The notes: generated by a model not told the origin, from the sequence alone. 64,000 bases of DNA from Mucilaginibacter aquatilis (GCF_009755275.1 NZ_WQLA01000006.1:62001-126000); one strand, 5' to 3'; positions 54,939 to 64,000 are shown, counted from the first letter of the stretch. A program made the numbers and translations.

Positions 54939-57900
54939 ATGGCTCATAAACAGATATTTCAGGCTGACAACCCTAAACGTTGGAACAAGTTTAAATGGCT
55001 CAGCCGTGTTATTATATTCGTGCTTTTAAGTGGTGTGGTGGCTGCAGCCATCACGGTAACATCCAAACAATACCCTAGTTTACCTAACCTCGTACCCACA
55101 CAAAAAAAACTAACTACCGATGAGTTGAATAAACTTAAGCGCTCGGCAGAATACCGCGACTTTAAGGTTGAAAAAGAACGCATTGAGGAAACCCGCCGTG
55201 CTTTGAAACGCCATCAGCTCAGGCACCCTAACAACGCCAACCGTATAAACGTAGGTTTTTACCTGGCCTGGGAACCACAGGCATACTTTTCACTTGCCGA
55301 AAATATCAAACGACTTGATATGATTGTAAGCGAGGGGTTTGCAATTACGCCCGGTAAAGACACCATTACAGCAAGGCTTGATACCGGCTTAATAAACCTT
55401 AACAAGCGCTATAAAAAACCGGTTATAGTAAGGCTTACCAATTACATTAACCTAAGCAATACTGAAGGGCGTTTTGATACGCGCGATGTTCAGCGCATTA
55501 TAGCTAACAAAAAATTGCGTACGGCCTTTATTAGCAACATTGCCAACAAACTTTCACAGTATAATCTTCGCGGGCTTGATTTGAATTTTGACGATATTAA
55601 AAACCGCAAATCAGCCGACTACCTTGCCTTTCAACGCGAATTATATACCACTTTACACGTCAGGGGATTTTTGGTAACGCAAAGCTTTTGGCCCGAGGAT
55701 GACGAGTACGACCTGCAGTTTTTGCAGAAATATAACGACTACCTGTTTGCCATGGCTATTGACCAGCATAACGAGAGTAGCAATGCGGGTGATATCTCTC
55801 ACCAGCATTGGGTAGAGGAACAATTGGATGCCGTTTGCCAGAAAATTCCAAGCAATAAAATCATACTCACTTTTGCAGCTGGTGGTTATGACTGGCCCGA
55901 AAATCAATACGGCCGATCAATAGGTTATCAGCAGGCCGTGAGTACCGCTGCCGAAAACAAAAGCAAAGTTGTTTTTGATTCCGAGTCTGCAAACCTGATG
56001 TACACTTATAAGGGTACCGATACCCTTAAGCACACGGTGTACTTTGCCGATGCCGTAACCAATTTCAACATCATACGCATGGCTGATGATTGGGCAACCG
56101 GGGGCGTGGCCCTTTGGCGGCTGGGCTCAGAAGACCCACGATTATGGAGATTCTTTGCCAAAAACCTATCTACAGATTCGCTTAAAAAAACCGGGGTTGA
56201 TACCCGATGGTTCACCAATAAGGTTGGCCTTAATAATCGTATTGATTATGCGGGCGATGGTGAAGTGCTTGACCTGGTAACGCAGCCCGATACCGGTAAA
56301 ATCAACGTTCAGTTTAATGCTAAAACTTTTACTTTTACAAACCAGGAGTACCTCAAACTACCTACCAAGTATGTAATAAGGCGATATGGTTATGCACCCG
56401 GAAAGATTGTGCTTACGTTTGATGACGGGCCCGACCCTAATTACACACCGCGTATAATTGACATCCTGAAAAAAGAAAAAATTCCGGGTTCGTTTTTCGT
56501 GGTGGGTTCAATGGTTGAGAAAAACATACCGCTGCTTAAACGTATTTTTGACGAGGGTTACGAAATTGGAAACCATACATTTTTTCACCCCGATATTTCA
56601 CAGATAAGTTTACAAAGGGTAAGCTTTGAGTTAAATGCCACCCGTAAACTCATTGAATCTATAACCGGGCACAGCACCGTTCTTTTCAGGGCTCCTTTCA
56701 ATGCCGATGCCGAGCCACAAACTATTGCCGAGGTTATACCTGTAGCCAAAAGCAAGGAGGAGAACTACATTAATATAGGGGAATTTATCGACCCTCATGA
56801 TTGGGAACCAGGCGTTACAGCCGATACCATTGTAGCCCGTACTATTAGGCAGGCAAACAATGGCTCAATGATTTTATTGCATGATGCCGGTGGCGATAGT
56901 AGGGAGGAAACTATAAAGGCCCTGCCACGCATTATTGAGTATTTTAAAACGCATACTTATGATGGTGTTCACAAATATGAGTTTACCACCATTGCCGATG
57001 TACTGAACAAAAAGAAAGAAGACTTAATGCCGCGTGTAACAAACGATGCCGACTCAGGAGTTACGGGCCGTTTGTATGACATGTTCAACGTTGGCTTGTT
57101 TTATACCAACTGGATATTGCTTTACCTCTTCTTGTCGGCTATATTTCTAGCGGTTGGTCGTATCATACTCATTGGTATACTGGCACTGCGTCAGTTTGCA
57201 CTTAATAAAAAGAACCCCGATCATGACGTTGATATTGCCGCGCTTCCGCCAGTAAGCATTATTGTGCCTGCTTATAATGAAGAGGTTACAGCTATAAAGA
57301 CTATTCAAAGCTTATTGCAACTTGAGTATCCTAAGATGGAAATTTTGTTTATTGATGATGGATCAAAAGACAAAACGTACGAAATTGTAAATAATGCGTA
57401 CCAAAATCATCCGGCGGTACGTGTGCTTACCAAACCTAACGGCGGTAAAGCCTCAGCATTAAATTTTGGTATTGCGCAAGCCCAGCACGAATTTGTGGTA
57501 TGTATTGATGCCGACACCTTGTTGAAAAATGATGCCATTATACACCTCATGGCTTATTTTACCGATGCAGAAATTGGCGCTGTAGCTGGTACCGTAAAAG
57601 TGGGTAATGAAACCAACATTATCACACGCTGGCAGTCAATTGAATACATCACAGCGCAAAACATGGACCGCCGTGCTTTTGATTTGCTTAATAGCATTAC
57701 TGTGGTTCCGGGTGCTATAGGCGCTTTCCGTAAAGAAGCGGTGGCAAAGGCAGGTGGCTTTACTACCGATACGCTGGCCGAAGATTGCGACCTTACCATG
57801 CGCATACTAAAACAGGGCTATATTATACGCAATGCCGGAGAAGCCATTGCTTACACCGAAGCACCCGAAACAATACACATGCTGCTTAAACAACGCTTTA

Positions 57901-58328
57901 GATGGAGCTATGGCGTAATGCAAAGCTTTTGGAAGAACCGCGATGCGTTGTTCAGAAGCCGATACAAGTTTTTTGGCATGGTGGGTATGCCCAATATATT
58001 AGTATTCCAAATTATTTTACCCCTGTTTTCGCCCCTGGCCGATTTAATGATGATTGGCGGCATGTTTAGTGATCATCCCGAAAAAATATTTTATTTCTAC
58101 CTGGCATTTATTGTTATTGATTTGCTTGTTGCTGTAATTGCCTTTAAAATGGAAAAAGAAGATTACCGCAAGCTAATTTATATCATACCTCAACGCTTTG
58201 TTTGGCGTCAGTTAATGTATTACATCTTATTTAAATCGTTGCGGCATGCCTTAAAGGGTCAGCACAGCGGATGGGGCAACTTAAAGCGCACCGGTAATGT
58301 AAAAGCCACGCAGCCAAAAACTGAATAA
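54939..58328 (+). CDS. Trifunctional membrane protein: GH18-like, polysaccharide deacetylase (CE4), GT2 synthase
   Basis: A 1129-residue protein. One N-terminal helix (about 20-42) is followed by a GH18-like domain (about 85-420), a CE4 deacetylase (about 480-690) with TFDDGPD (Asp495, Asp496) and HTFFHP (His546, His550), a membrane stretch near 710-745, and a processive GT2 domain (from about 770: SIIVPAYNEE, DADT, EDCD, QRFRW), ending with several helices. CE4 and GH18 should face the periplasm and GT2 the cytoplasm. The design suggests polymerising, deacetylating and trimming one exopolysaccharide. In the GH18 site the usual DGxDxDxE reads RGLDLNFD (211-218), so the acid Glu is Asp218. ATG 54939 follows GTG 54933. 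Confidence 0.9.
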   Translation: MAHKQIFQADNPKRWNKFKWLSRVIIFVLLSGVVAAAITVTSKQYPSLPNLVPTQKKLTTDELNKLKRSAEYRDFKVEKERIEETRRALKRHQLRHPNNANRINVGFYLAWEPQAYFSLAENIKRLDMIVSEGFAITPGKDTITARLDTGLINLNKRYKKPVIVRLTNYINLSNTEGRFDTRDVQRIIANKKLRTAFISNIANKLSQYNLRGLDLNFDDIKNRKSADYLAFQRELYTTLHVRGFLVTQSFWPEDDEYDLQFLQKYNDYLFAMAIDQHNESSNAGDISHQHWVEEQLDAVCQKIPSNKIILTFAAGGYDWPENQYGRSIGYQQAVSTAAENKSKVVFDSESANLMYTYKGTDTLKHTVYFADAVTNFNIIRMADDWATGGVALWRLGSEDPRLWRFFAKNLSTDSLKKTGVDTRWFTNKVGLNNRIDYAGDGEVLDLVTQPDTGKINVQFNAKTFTFTNQEYLKLPTKYVIRRYGYAPGKIVLTFDDGPDPNYTPRIIDILKKEKIPGSFFVVGSMVEKNIPLLKRIFDEGYEIGNHTFFHPDISQISLQRVSFELNATRKLIESITGHSTVLFRAPFNADAEPQTIAEVIPVAKSKEENYINIGEFIDPHDWEPGVTADTIVARTIRQANNGSMILLHDAGGDSREETIKALPRIIEYFKTHTYDGVHKYEFTTIADVLNKKKEDLMPRVTNDADSGVTGRLYDMFNVGLFYTNWILLYLFLSAIFLAVGRIILIGILALRQFALNKKNPDHDVDIAALPPVSIIVPAYNEEVTAIKTIQSLLQLEYPKMEILFIDDGSKDKTYEIVNNAYQNHPAVRVLTKPNGGKASALNFGIAQAQHEFVVCIDADTLLKNDAIIHLMAYFTDAEIGAVAGTVKVGNETNIITRWQSIEYITAQNMDRRAFDLLNSITVVPGAIGAFRKEAVAKAGGFTTDTLAEDCDLTMRILKQGYIIRNAGEAIAYTEAPETIHMLLKQRFRWSYGVMQSFWKNRDALFRSRYKFFGMVGMPNILVFQIILPLFSPLADLMMIGGMFSDHPEKIFYFYLAFIVIDLLVAVIAFKMEKEDYRKLIYIIPQRFVWRQLMYYILFKSLRHALKGQHSGWGNLKRTGNVKATQPKTE

Positions 58329-58336
58329 TTACTTAA

Positions 58337-58777
58337 ATGATAAAATTTATAAGCGTTATACTGCTGTCACTATCAACGCTTACTTTAAGCAGTAGCAAGT
58401 CTGATTGCGCAACATACCCTGATAAGGCAAGTGTTTTTAAAGGGAATTTTACTGATGATTATGGCATTAAATACACCATAAATGATACGCTTTGGGTACA
58501 GCATCCGCGTATCCAATTTCACATCATTAAATGGAACTATGAAGAGCAGTATCTTATTGCCCGCAATGATGCAAAAAACCCCGGCGAAGGTGGTTTGTAC
58601 ACACGTATTGATTTAATGCAGTTTGATAACATGCAGCCCTGGCTGTGGGGATACTGCTTGAGTGTTTTTGATGCCACAAGTGACGTTGCGGCAGAAGCCG
58701 TAGCCATTGCCGATCGTAAAAATCCTAGAAAAGGATGCAATGGCTACCCTTTTTCAAGAATGAAACGGGTAGAATAG
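58337..58777 (+). CDS. Secreted hypothetical protein
   Basis: A 146-residue protein with a signal peptide (IKFISVILLSLSTLTLSSS) and three Cys (near residues 24, 107 and 135) in the mature part. It has several aromatic and Trp-rich stretches (DTLWVQHPRIQFHIIKWNYEEQ, split) and a Lys-rich tail. I do not know the family. Since it lies only eight bases after the GH18/CE4/GT2 gene, it is very likely in its transcript and may assist the same pathway, for example as a small binding or lid protein. This is inference. Confidence 0.7.
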   Translation: MIKFISVILLSLSTLTLSSSKSDCATYPDKASVFKGNFTDDYGIKYTINDTLWVQHPRIQFHIIKWNYEEQYLIARNDAKNPGEGGLYTRIDLMQFDNMQPWLWGYCLSVFDATSDVAAEAVAIADRKNPRKGCNGYPFSRMKRVE

Positions 58778-58809
58778 CCGGCCCGCTTCATTTTGTATAA
58801 ATCGTAAAT

Positions 58810-59289
58810 TTATTTTTCTATAAGGCACACGGCATAAGCCACTACACCTTCTTCACGGCCTATGAAACCCATTTGCTCGTTTGTAGTAGCTTTTATAGAG
58901 ATATCTTCTTCGCTTATACCGGCGGCCTGTGCAATGTTTGTCTTCATTGCCGGAATGTGCGGATTTATTTTAGGCGCCTCAAGGCATATCATGGCATCAA
59001 TATTACCCACATTCCAGCCCTTTTCCTTCAACAGCTCTATCACATGTTGTAATAAAATAAGGCTGCTTATTCCGCGCCAGCGCTCATCCTTGTTTGAAAA
59101 ATGATAGCCTATATCGCGCAGGTTTGCTGCGCCTAACAAAGCGTCGCATATGGCGTGTACCATTACGTCGGCGTCTGAATGGCCAAATGCACCCGAATGA
59201 TGTGGCAATTGAACACCGCCCATTATAAACGGATGTCCTTCTTTCATCTGGTGAACATCAAACCCAAAGCCTACTTTTATTTTACTCAA
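58810..59289 (-). CDS. ispF: 2-C-methyl-D-erythritol 2,4-cyclodiphosphate synthase
   Basis: The fifth MEP pathway enzyme. The metal ligands are in GFDVHQM (Asp11, His13) and the conserved SDADVMVHAICDALLGAA follows; KATTNEQMGFIGREEG near the C-terminus is the family's tail. The length of 159 is standard. Its ATG overlaps the porV stop by four bases, so it is likely translated together with porV even though the two proteins act in different pathways. Confidence 0.97.
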   Translation of the reverse strand: MSKIKVGFGFDVHQMKEGHPFIMGGVQLPHHSGAFGHSDADVMVHAICDALLGAANLRDIGYHFSNKDERWRGISSLILLQHVIELLKEKGWNVGNIDAMICLEAPKINPHIPAMKTNIAQAAGISEEDISIKATTNEQMGFIGREEGVVAYAVCLIEK

Positions 59290-60464
59290 AACAAATTCCT
59301 TTTTCCGCCAAAGTTAGCAATAAGCGTAAAACGAAGTGTGTTAGCCAACGCACTTTTTTGTTGTGCAGCCACAAGGTATGATAAATCGATATTGAAAATA
59401 TCATACTTAAACCCTGCACCTACAGTTGCGTACTGCCGGTTACCTTTTGATGGATTTTCGTAAAAATAGCCGGCCCTTAAAAAGAATTGTTTATTATAGC
59501 CATATTCTGCACCGGCAGCGTAGCTAATTTCCTTTAACTCTTCACTAACGCCTCCAGGAGCGTCGGCAAAAGAACCAAATATCCCCGCAGGTATAGATCT
59601 GTTATCATCATAACCGCTAATAATTGCACCATTACTGCTTCTTATAGGCGGCGTAGGTGCCATTAGCTTGTTTAAGTCAAGCGTAAGTGTTAATTGGTTA
59701 AGCTTATCCAAATACCATGTATCGGCTACGCCTATGCGCATATTGGCCGGCAAAAAGTAGCTTGCTCCGTTATCGGTGTAGCTCATTTTTGTTCCCAAAT
59801 TTGAAAAGTTCGCACCAAATGCCAGTAAGGCATCTTTACCAAATTGCTGCGTTTGCTTTTGATAGTAAGCCGAAACATCAGCAGCTAAAGCGTTGCCCGC
59901 TTTGGTTTGCAGCCCGTTAACCGCTGCCCCATTTGTTAAGCCCGAGTATATATACCGTAAGGTTAGTCCTAACGAAAAGTTTTCACCAAACTTACGTGCA
60001 AATGAGCCATCAATGGAAAACTCGTTAGGGGTATATGTTCCCTGGTCGGCCTGTGAGCCGTCAATGAGCTGAATTTTACCTAAGTTAAAGTAGCGCAACG
60101 AGAGGCCTATAGTGTTACGACTATCTAACTGGTGGGCGTAGCTCAGGTAAGCCAGGTTAACATCTGATATAAGCCTGCGTAACCAAGGGCTGTATGATAA
60201 TGCAAGGTTATCTTTATCATCAATAAATGCAAGTTTAGATGGATTCCAGTAGTTGGCATTGGCATCAGGCGAGAGCGCTACACCTGCATCGCCCATAGCT
60301 CCCGAGCGCGAGTCGGGTGCAATGGTTAAAAACGGAACCGCTGTATTGATGCCGTTTACACTGCTGCCGTTGCTGTTGGTGTTAGTGTTGTTTGCCTGGC
60401 AAAAAGCCGCGGCCGGCAATAGCCAACTAACTATAAAAAAAGCGTTTAGCTTACTCATTTTCAT
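59286..60464 (-). CDS. porV: Type IX secretion outer-membrane protein PorV (LptO)
   Basis: PorV is the outer-membrane shuttle that carries type IX cargo to the surface and works with the sortase PorU. The protein has a signal peptide (to AAAFCQA) and the PorV-like opening VPFLTIAPDSRSGAMGDAGV, then YWNPSKLAFIDDKDNLALSYSPWL and many beta strands of a FadL-type barrel. The length of about 392 is normal. Starts at 60464 or 60458 are both possible. It is divergent from gldJ, another T9SS/gliding gene, across about 215 bases; porU is not here. Confidence 0.92.
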   Translation of the reverse strand: MKMSKLNAFFIVSWLLPAAAFCQANNTNTNSNGSSVNGINTAVPFLTIAPDSRSGAMGDAGVALSPDANANYWNPSKLAFIDDKDNLALSYSPWLRRLISDVNLAYLSYAHQLDSRNTIGLSLRYFNLGKIQLIDGSQADQGTYTPNEFSIDGSFARKFGENFSLGLTLRYIYSGLTNGAAVNGLQTKAGNALAADVSAYYQKQTQQFGKDALLAFGANFSNLGTKMSYTDNGASYFLPANMRIGVADTWYLDKLNQLTLTLDLNKLMAPTPPIRSSNGAIISGYDDNRSIPAGIFGSFADAPGGVSEELKEISYAAGAEYGYNKQFFLRAGYFYENPSKGNRQYATVGAGFKYDIFNIDLSYLVAAQQKSALANTLRFTLIANFGGKRNLF

Positions 60465-60681
60465 TACCACAAATTAGCTGTAAATTTTTGATATAAACTA
60501 TCGTTCAAAGCCTTGACAGATAAAATATTTCGGGCGGCTTAAAGATATTTTATGTGCTGTGTAACCAATATTAAAAACTGACGTAAAAAAGGCTAATTAA
60601 CCTCCGCTACTTATCTCAGTTGCTACAATTTAGTGTTTAAGAATTTTGTATTTTTACTAATCAATTTTGTCAGGAAAAAAC

Positions 60682-62316
60682 ATGATCAAGCGTTTTACTA
60701 AATCTGCCTTACTGTTGGGAAGTGTAGGGTTACTATTAGGCAGTTGCAGTAAGCCCATGCGTTCACAAAAAACCGGTATTGCTTACAATAACAAAGACAA
60801 TGGCGGTTATATGCGCTTTAAACAAACTCACCCCGCTCCGGGCCCCGGCCTGGTTGCTATTGAAGGTGGAACCTTTGTTTGGGGCGGCAGCGCAGACCAG
60901 GATGTAGCTTACGAGTATAATAACGTTAAAAGACGTATTACTGTAGGTTCATTTTACATGGACGAAACCGAAGTATCGAACCAGGACTGGCTGGATTACC
61001 TGCATTACATCAGCATTACTTTTCCGGGCGACAGGGAGTTGTATTACAATGCTACACCAGACACCTTGGTTTGGCGCAGGCCTTTATCATACAACGAACC
61101 ATACGTTGAAAACTATTTAAGACACCCTGCTTTTCAGGATTACCCGGTTGTGGGTGTAACCTGGGAACAGGCTAAGGAATACTGCGTGTTCCGTACCAAT
61201 CAAATGAATGAGAACATTTTGCGCGAAACCGGAAGATTGGCAAGCTGGAAAGATGCTTCAGGCAATGGTGGCGCAGGTACTGCAGGTGCTAACGGAAAAT
61301 CAAGCATTACCGAACCGTTTGATACCGAAATTTACCTTAACGGACAAATTAAAGGCCAGGGTGTTGACGGTAAAAAAATGATGGCTGACATGAATCCTCT
61401 GGCTAAACCGGGTGCAAATGGCAAACCAACCCGTACGGTACGCATGGAAGATGGTATATTGAAACCGGCTTTCCGTTTACCATCTGAAGCTGAATGGGAG
61501 TACGCAGCTATGGGTCTTGCGGGTAATACTCAATATGAAAATATTGAAGACGGAAAAATTTATCCATGGAATGGCATGGGTGTACGCTCGCCAAAAAGAC
61601 GTACCCGCGGTATGATTATGGCTAACTTTAAGCGTGGCGCAGGTGATAACATGGGTGTAGCTGGATCATTGAATGACAAGGCTGATATTACAGCTCCTGT
61701 ACGCTCTTACGAACCCAACGATTTTGGTTTATATAATATGGCCGGAAACGTAAACGAGTGGACTGCCGATACCTATCGCCAAATGACGTTTGAGGATGCT
61801 GAAGACTTTAACCCTTTCCGTGGTAATGAGTGGACTAACAAAAAACTGGCCGACCCGGAAAAAGGTGTATACGCAAAAGATAAATATGGCCGTCCTATAA
61901 GAGAGGCAGCGAAATCTAACAAAAAACTATCGTGGGCTGAGTTTACTGCTCAACAACAAGGAGGTAACAGCGTAACCCCGCCGGCAGCCAATGCTGCAGG
62001 TACAACCGCAGCAATTGCAGCATCAGGCAAACCATTCAAAAACGATCAGCGTGGTGCGGCCGATTCAACTGATAATACACTTTACGGAGTAACCACTTTG
62101 GTTAACGACCGTTCAAAGGTTTACAAAGGTGGTTCATGGAATGACCGTGCAATGTGGCTTAATCCTGCAACCCGCCGTTTTATGGATCAGGGAGATGCAA
62201 GTGCCGAAGTTGGCTTCCGTTGCGCTATGACAATGGTTGGTGCGCCCGAAATTAACCCTAATGGCAAGGCACACTTCAGTGTTAAAAAACCTAAAAACTA
62301 CAATCCTAAAAAGTAA
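60682..62316 (+). CDS. gldJ: Gliding/T9SS lipoprotein GldJ-like (FGE-sulfatase fold)
   Basis: The signal ends LLLGSC (Cys22), so the protein is a lipoprotein. The core is the formylglycine-generating/SUMF1 fold: AIEGGTFVWGGS, SFYMDETEVSNQDWLDYL, VTWEQAKEYC, RLPSEAEWEYAA, NVNEWTAD, YKGGSWND and VGFRCA. A long inserted low-complexity region (about 400-460) is as in GldJ. The length (544) fits GldJ better than the shorter GldK. In this family the fold is structural, and the enzyme role of SUMF1 is not expected. ATG 60682 with the purine-rich CAGGAAAAAA just before it is preferred to a TTG at 60667. Confidence 0.9.
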   Translation: MIKRFTKSALLLGSVGLLLGSCSKPMRSQKTGIAYNNKDNGGYMRFKQTHPAPGPGLVAIEGGTFVWGGSADQDVAYEYNNVKRRITVGSFYMDETEVSNQDWLDYLHYISITFPGDRELYYNATPDTLVWRRPLSYNEPYVENYLRHPAFQDYPVVGVTWEQAKEYCVFRTNQMNENILRETGRLASWKDASGNGGAGTAGANGKSSITEPFDTEIYLNGQIKGQGVDGKKMMADMNPLAKPGANGKPTRTVRMEDGILKPAFRLPSEAEWEYAAMGLAGNTQYENIEDGKIYPWNGMGVRSPKRRTRGMIMANFKRGAGDNMGVAGSLNDKADITAPVRSYEPNDFGLYNMAGNVNEWTADTYRQMTFEDAEDFNPFRGNEWTNKKLADPEKGVYAKDKYGRPIREAAKSNKKLSWAEFTAQQQGGNSVTPPAANAAGTTAAIAASGKPFKNDQRGAADSTDNTLYGVTTLVNDRSKVYKGGSWNDRAMWLNPATRRFMDQGDASAEVGFRCAMTMVGAPEINPNGKAHFSVKKPKNYNPKK

Positions 62317-62334
62317 GCATTTTTTGACTGCATT

Positions 62335-62374
62335 AAAAAAGGCGCCTGCTCATACCGAACAGGCGCCTTTTTTT
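62335..62374. terminator. Strong terminator after gldJ
   Basis: AAAAAAGGCGCCTG (62335-62348) pairs with CAGGCGCCTTTTTT (62360-62373), with T-runs on both sides; a converging lipoprotein gene ends at 62387, so it works in both directions. Confidence 0.9.
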
Positions 62375-62386
62375 ATGTGATTATTA

Positions 62387-63181
62387 TTATTGCTCGTTCT
62401 TAATAGTTTGCTGAAAAATAATCTTATAGTTAGCGTTTGTGCCCTCGTTATAAAGTTGTAATGACACGTCGGCCGTGTCCCAAGGCTGGTCTTTCATCGC
62501 GGTTGCAAAAGGTGCAAAAGCCGTTGTGTTTGATTGAAAGCCTCTGTAATCAGCAGCTTTAAAATTCAGCGCGCCGTAATTAACTACGTTTTCTGCACCG
62601 TTTATAACCTTGTAAACATAACGGTCAAAGTATACATGGGTGTAGCCAATAAGCGTTGGCGGCAAAAATAGTTCATAGTAAGCGTCGGTTGGTAATGCAG
62701 CTACGGCAAAGCTTATACCATAGTCAGCATTACGTAAAAACAGGTTGGTTTTCCAGTTATCAACCAGCCGGCCTGTGGGGCCAACAAACGTGCTGCTAAC
62801 GGCTGTATTTAAGTTTGTTTCAAACCTGTACATCCTTGAATTTGATGTGTAAACCTTGATGTTAGTACTCCAAGTACCGGTAGACACGCCGTTTAACGAT
62901 ATGGTATAAAATGTACCACCTTTTGTTGCTCGCTTACGGATGGTTTTGCTGCCGTTGCTTAACACTGCAACTACCGAGTCGGTTGTATTAATATCAACGC
63001 TGGTACGCGGAAAGGTGATAACTACCTGGTTTTGGTTGTTAGCACCATCATCGGTTCCGTTACCACTGCCAGGGTTTACAGGCGTAACATCCTCACTGTT
63101 ATCATATGTACGGCACGATGATACCGCCGCCAGCAAGCCTACAACAAGCACGGTATACTTCAATTGGGTAAATATTTTCAT
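62387..63181 (-). CDS. Lipoprotein of unknown function
   Basis: A lipobox AAVSSC (Cys23) then a Gly/Asn/Thr-rich linker and a beta-rich mature part with no recognisable motif. It has many Asn, Thr and Tyr residues, typical of surface or outer-membrane lipoproteins. It follows the DUF4159 gene by 30 bases on the same strand and may be in its operon, and converges on gldJ. The function is unknown. Confidence 0.75.
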   Translation of the reverse strand: MKIFTQLKYTVLVVGLLAAVSSCRTYDNSEDVTPVNPGSGNGTDDGANNQNQVVITFPRTSVDINTTDSVVAVLSNGSKTIRKRATKGGTFYTISLNGVSTGTWSTNIKVYTSNSRMYRFETNLNTAVSSTFVGPTGRLVDNWKTNLFLRNADYGISFAVAALPTDAYYELFLPPTLIGYTHVYFDRYVYKVINGAENVVNYGALNFKAADYRGFQSNTTAFAPFATAMKDQPWDTADVSLQLYNEGTNANYKIIFQQTIKNEQ

Positions 63182-63211
63182 GTCTAATTTGTTCGTCTAA
63201 AATTATACCAT

Positions 63212-63898
63212 TTATTGGGTAAGCGCATATTGCACCAAATTAGCACCCATCCGCAGTGCTTTAAGCCGGGTTTCCTGACTATCACCTGCATAGGTACCTA
63301 AATCTTCCCAACCGTTACCTAAGTCGCACTCCACATCATAAAAACACACCAGGCGGCCCTTATAAATTATGCCGAAGCCTTGCGGACGTTTATTATCATG
63401 TTCATGAACCTTGGGCAGTCCGTTCGGAAAGTCGAATTTCTGATGATATACAGGATGATTCAAAGGCAGCTCTACAAAGTTAAGTTCGGGGAATATCTTC
63501 TTCATTTGGGGGCGTACGAACTTATCAAGTCCGTAATTATCACAAATGTGAAGAAAACCACCACCTATTAAGTATTTACGTAAATTACGCACGTCCTGAT
63601 CTGAAAAAATAACGTTGCCATGCCCCGTCATAAAGATGAACGGATAATTAAAAATTTCGGCGCTACCGGCTTCAACTGTTTCGTCTTCTGCCTTAAAGTT
63701 TGTTTTAATGTTTTGATTGCAGAATTTAATCAAATTGGGCAATGCTGTTCTATCGGCATACCAATCGCCACCTCCATTATATTTAAGCCGAGCAAGCGTA
63801 TAAGTTGGCACAGGGGTGAAACTGCTTAAGGCAATGCTTAACACTAGCAAGATCAAAGCCGACCATTTGATGTTTAGTTTTAGCCTTAATAATTCCAT
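63212..63898 (-). CDS. DUF4159 family protein
   Basis: An N-terminal hydrophobic segment (WSALILLVLSIALSSF, about residues 12-27) acts as a signal peptide or anchor. The mature protein has the DUF4159 pattern: YTLARLKYNGGGDWYADRTA at its start, NYPFIFMTGHGNVIFSD, then LRKYLIGGGFLHICDNYG and a C-terminal ECDLGNGWED. The fold resembles a class I glutamine amidotransferase-like domain lacking the usual catalytic Cys. Members in this phylum often sit near von Willebrand-type or MoxR genes, but none is visible here. The exact role is unknown. The bases from 63899 to the window end hold no gene I can support. Confidence 0.85.
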   Translation of the reverse strand: MELLRLKLNIKWSALILLVLSIALSSFTPVPTYTLARLKYNGGGDWYADRTALPNLIKFCNQNIKTNFKAEDETVEAGSAEIFNYPFIFMTGHGNVIFSDQDVRNLRKYLIGGGFLHICDNYGLDKFVRPQMKKIFPELNFVELPLNHPVYHQKFDFPNGLPKVHEHDNKRPQGFGIIYKGRLVCFYDVECDLGNGWEDLGTYAGDSQETRLKALRMGANLVQYALTQ

Positions 63899-64000
63899 CT
63901 ATGCTCCTATTTCTCTTTCTAAATTCAATTTGGTTCCACTGACTCACTTTAAGAGTGAATATTACTCTGCATGGTCATTATCTATTGAGAAAATTCACCT

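Noticed and set aside
1..64000. CRISPR array, prophage, transposase or toxin-antitoxin pair
   Set aside because: I looked for regular direct repeats, integrase or transposase motifs and small paired genes and found none that could be supported.

Overview
The window looks like chromosomal DNA of a Bacteroidota bacterium, most likely a Sphingobacteriaceae member close to Mucilaginibacter or Pedobacter; this is inferred from gene content and not tested by a search. The pointers are type IX secretion / gliding genes (porV, gldJ), many Bacteroidota-typical families (DUF4292, DUF3108, DUF3109, DUF2480, DUF6427, DUF4159), lipoproteins with Cys lipoboxes, almost no Shine-Dalgarno sequences, and TAnnTTTG promoter boxes. 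I saw no tRNA, rRNA, CRISPR array, insertion sequence or prophage gene.

Layout. 0-8.7 kb: a YitT-type membrane protein, a lone receiver protein, a PKD lipoprotein, a DEAD-box helicase, then a small secreted-enzyme group (PL10-type pectate lyase, M28 peptidase, PL1-type pectate lyase). 8.8-18 kb, minus strand: an envelope and housekeeping run (lytic transglycosylase with LysM, gatA, two small TatA/B-type genes, an EnvC-like degenerate M23 protein, DUF4292 lipoprotein, TPR protein, dut, flippase). 18.1-32.9 kb: acylphosphatase, amidohydrolase, rlmN, comF, a large GAF-PAS hybrid histidine kinase, glyA, scpA, an MFS exporter divergent from a LysR regulator, a lipoprotein, dxs and a small unknown gene. 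32.9-43.6 kb, minus strand: SGNH hydrolase, a 94-residue protein resembling the end of GDP-mannose dehydratase, rmlA, DUF3109, DUF3108, DUF2480, a PpiD/SurA-type foldase, lptC, an outer-membrane protein, coaX, purQ and DUF6427.

43.6-52.6 kb is the most accessory-looking part: a surface-polysaccharide block with four glycosyltransferases, four methyltransferase-like proteins and a second flippase. It is interrupted by one opposite-strand methyltransferase gene flanked by repeat-like noncoding DNA, including a 507-bp intergenic mosaic with two strong palindromes. 52.6-64 kb: typA, a 53-residue FeoB-associated Cys-rich protein, a trifunctional GH18-like/CE4/GT2 membrane protein, a secreted unknown, ispF-porV divergent from gldJ, a lipoprotein and a DUF4159 protein.

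Most of the window is ordinary envelope and core metabolism. The best leads are the GH18/CE4/GT2 fusion with altered GH18 catalytic residues, the repeat mosaic around the lone methyltransferase gene, a set of start codons lying 4-9 bases after a -7-type promoter box (possible leaderless mRNAs), the catalytically degenerate EnvC-like protein, and the free-standing GMD-tail-like protein. I did not find a clear, wholly new multi-gene system.
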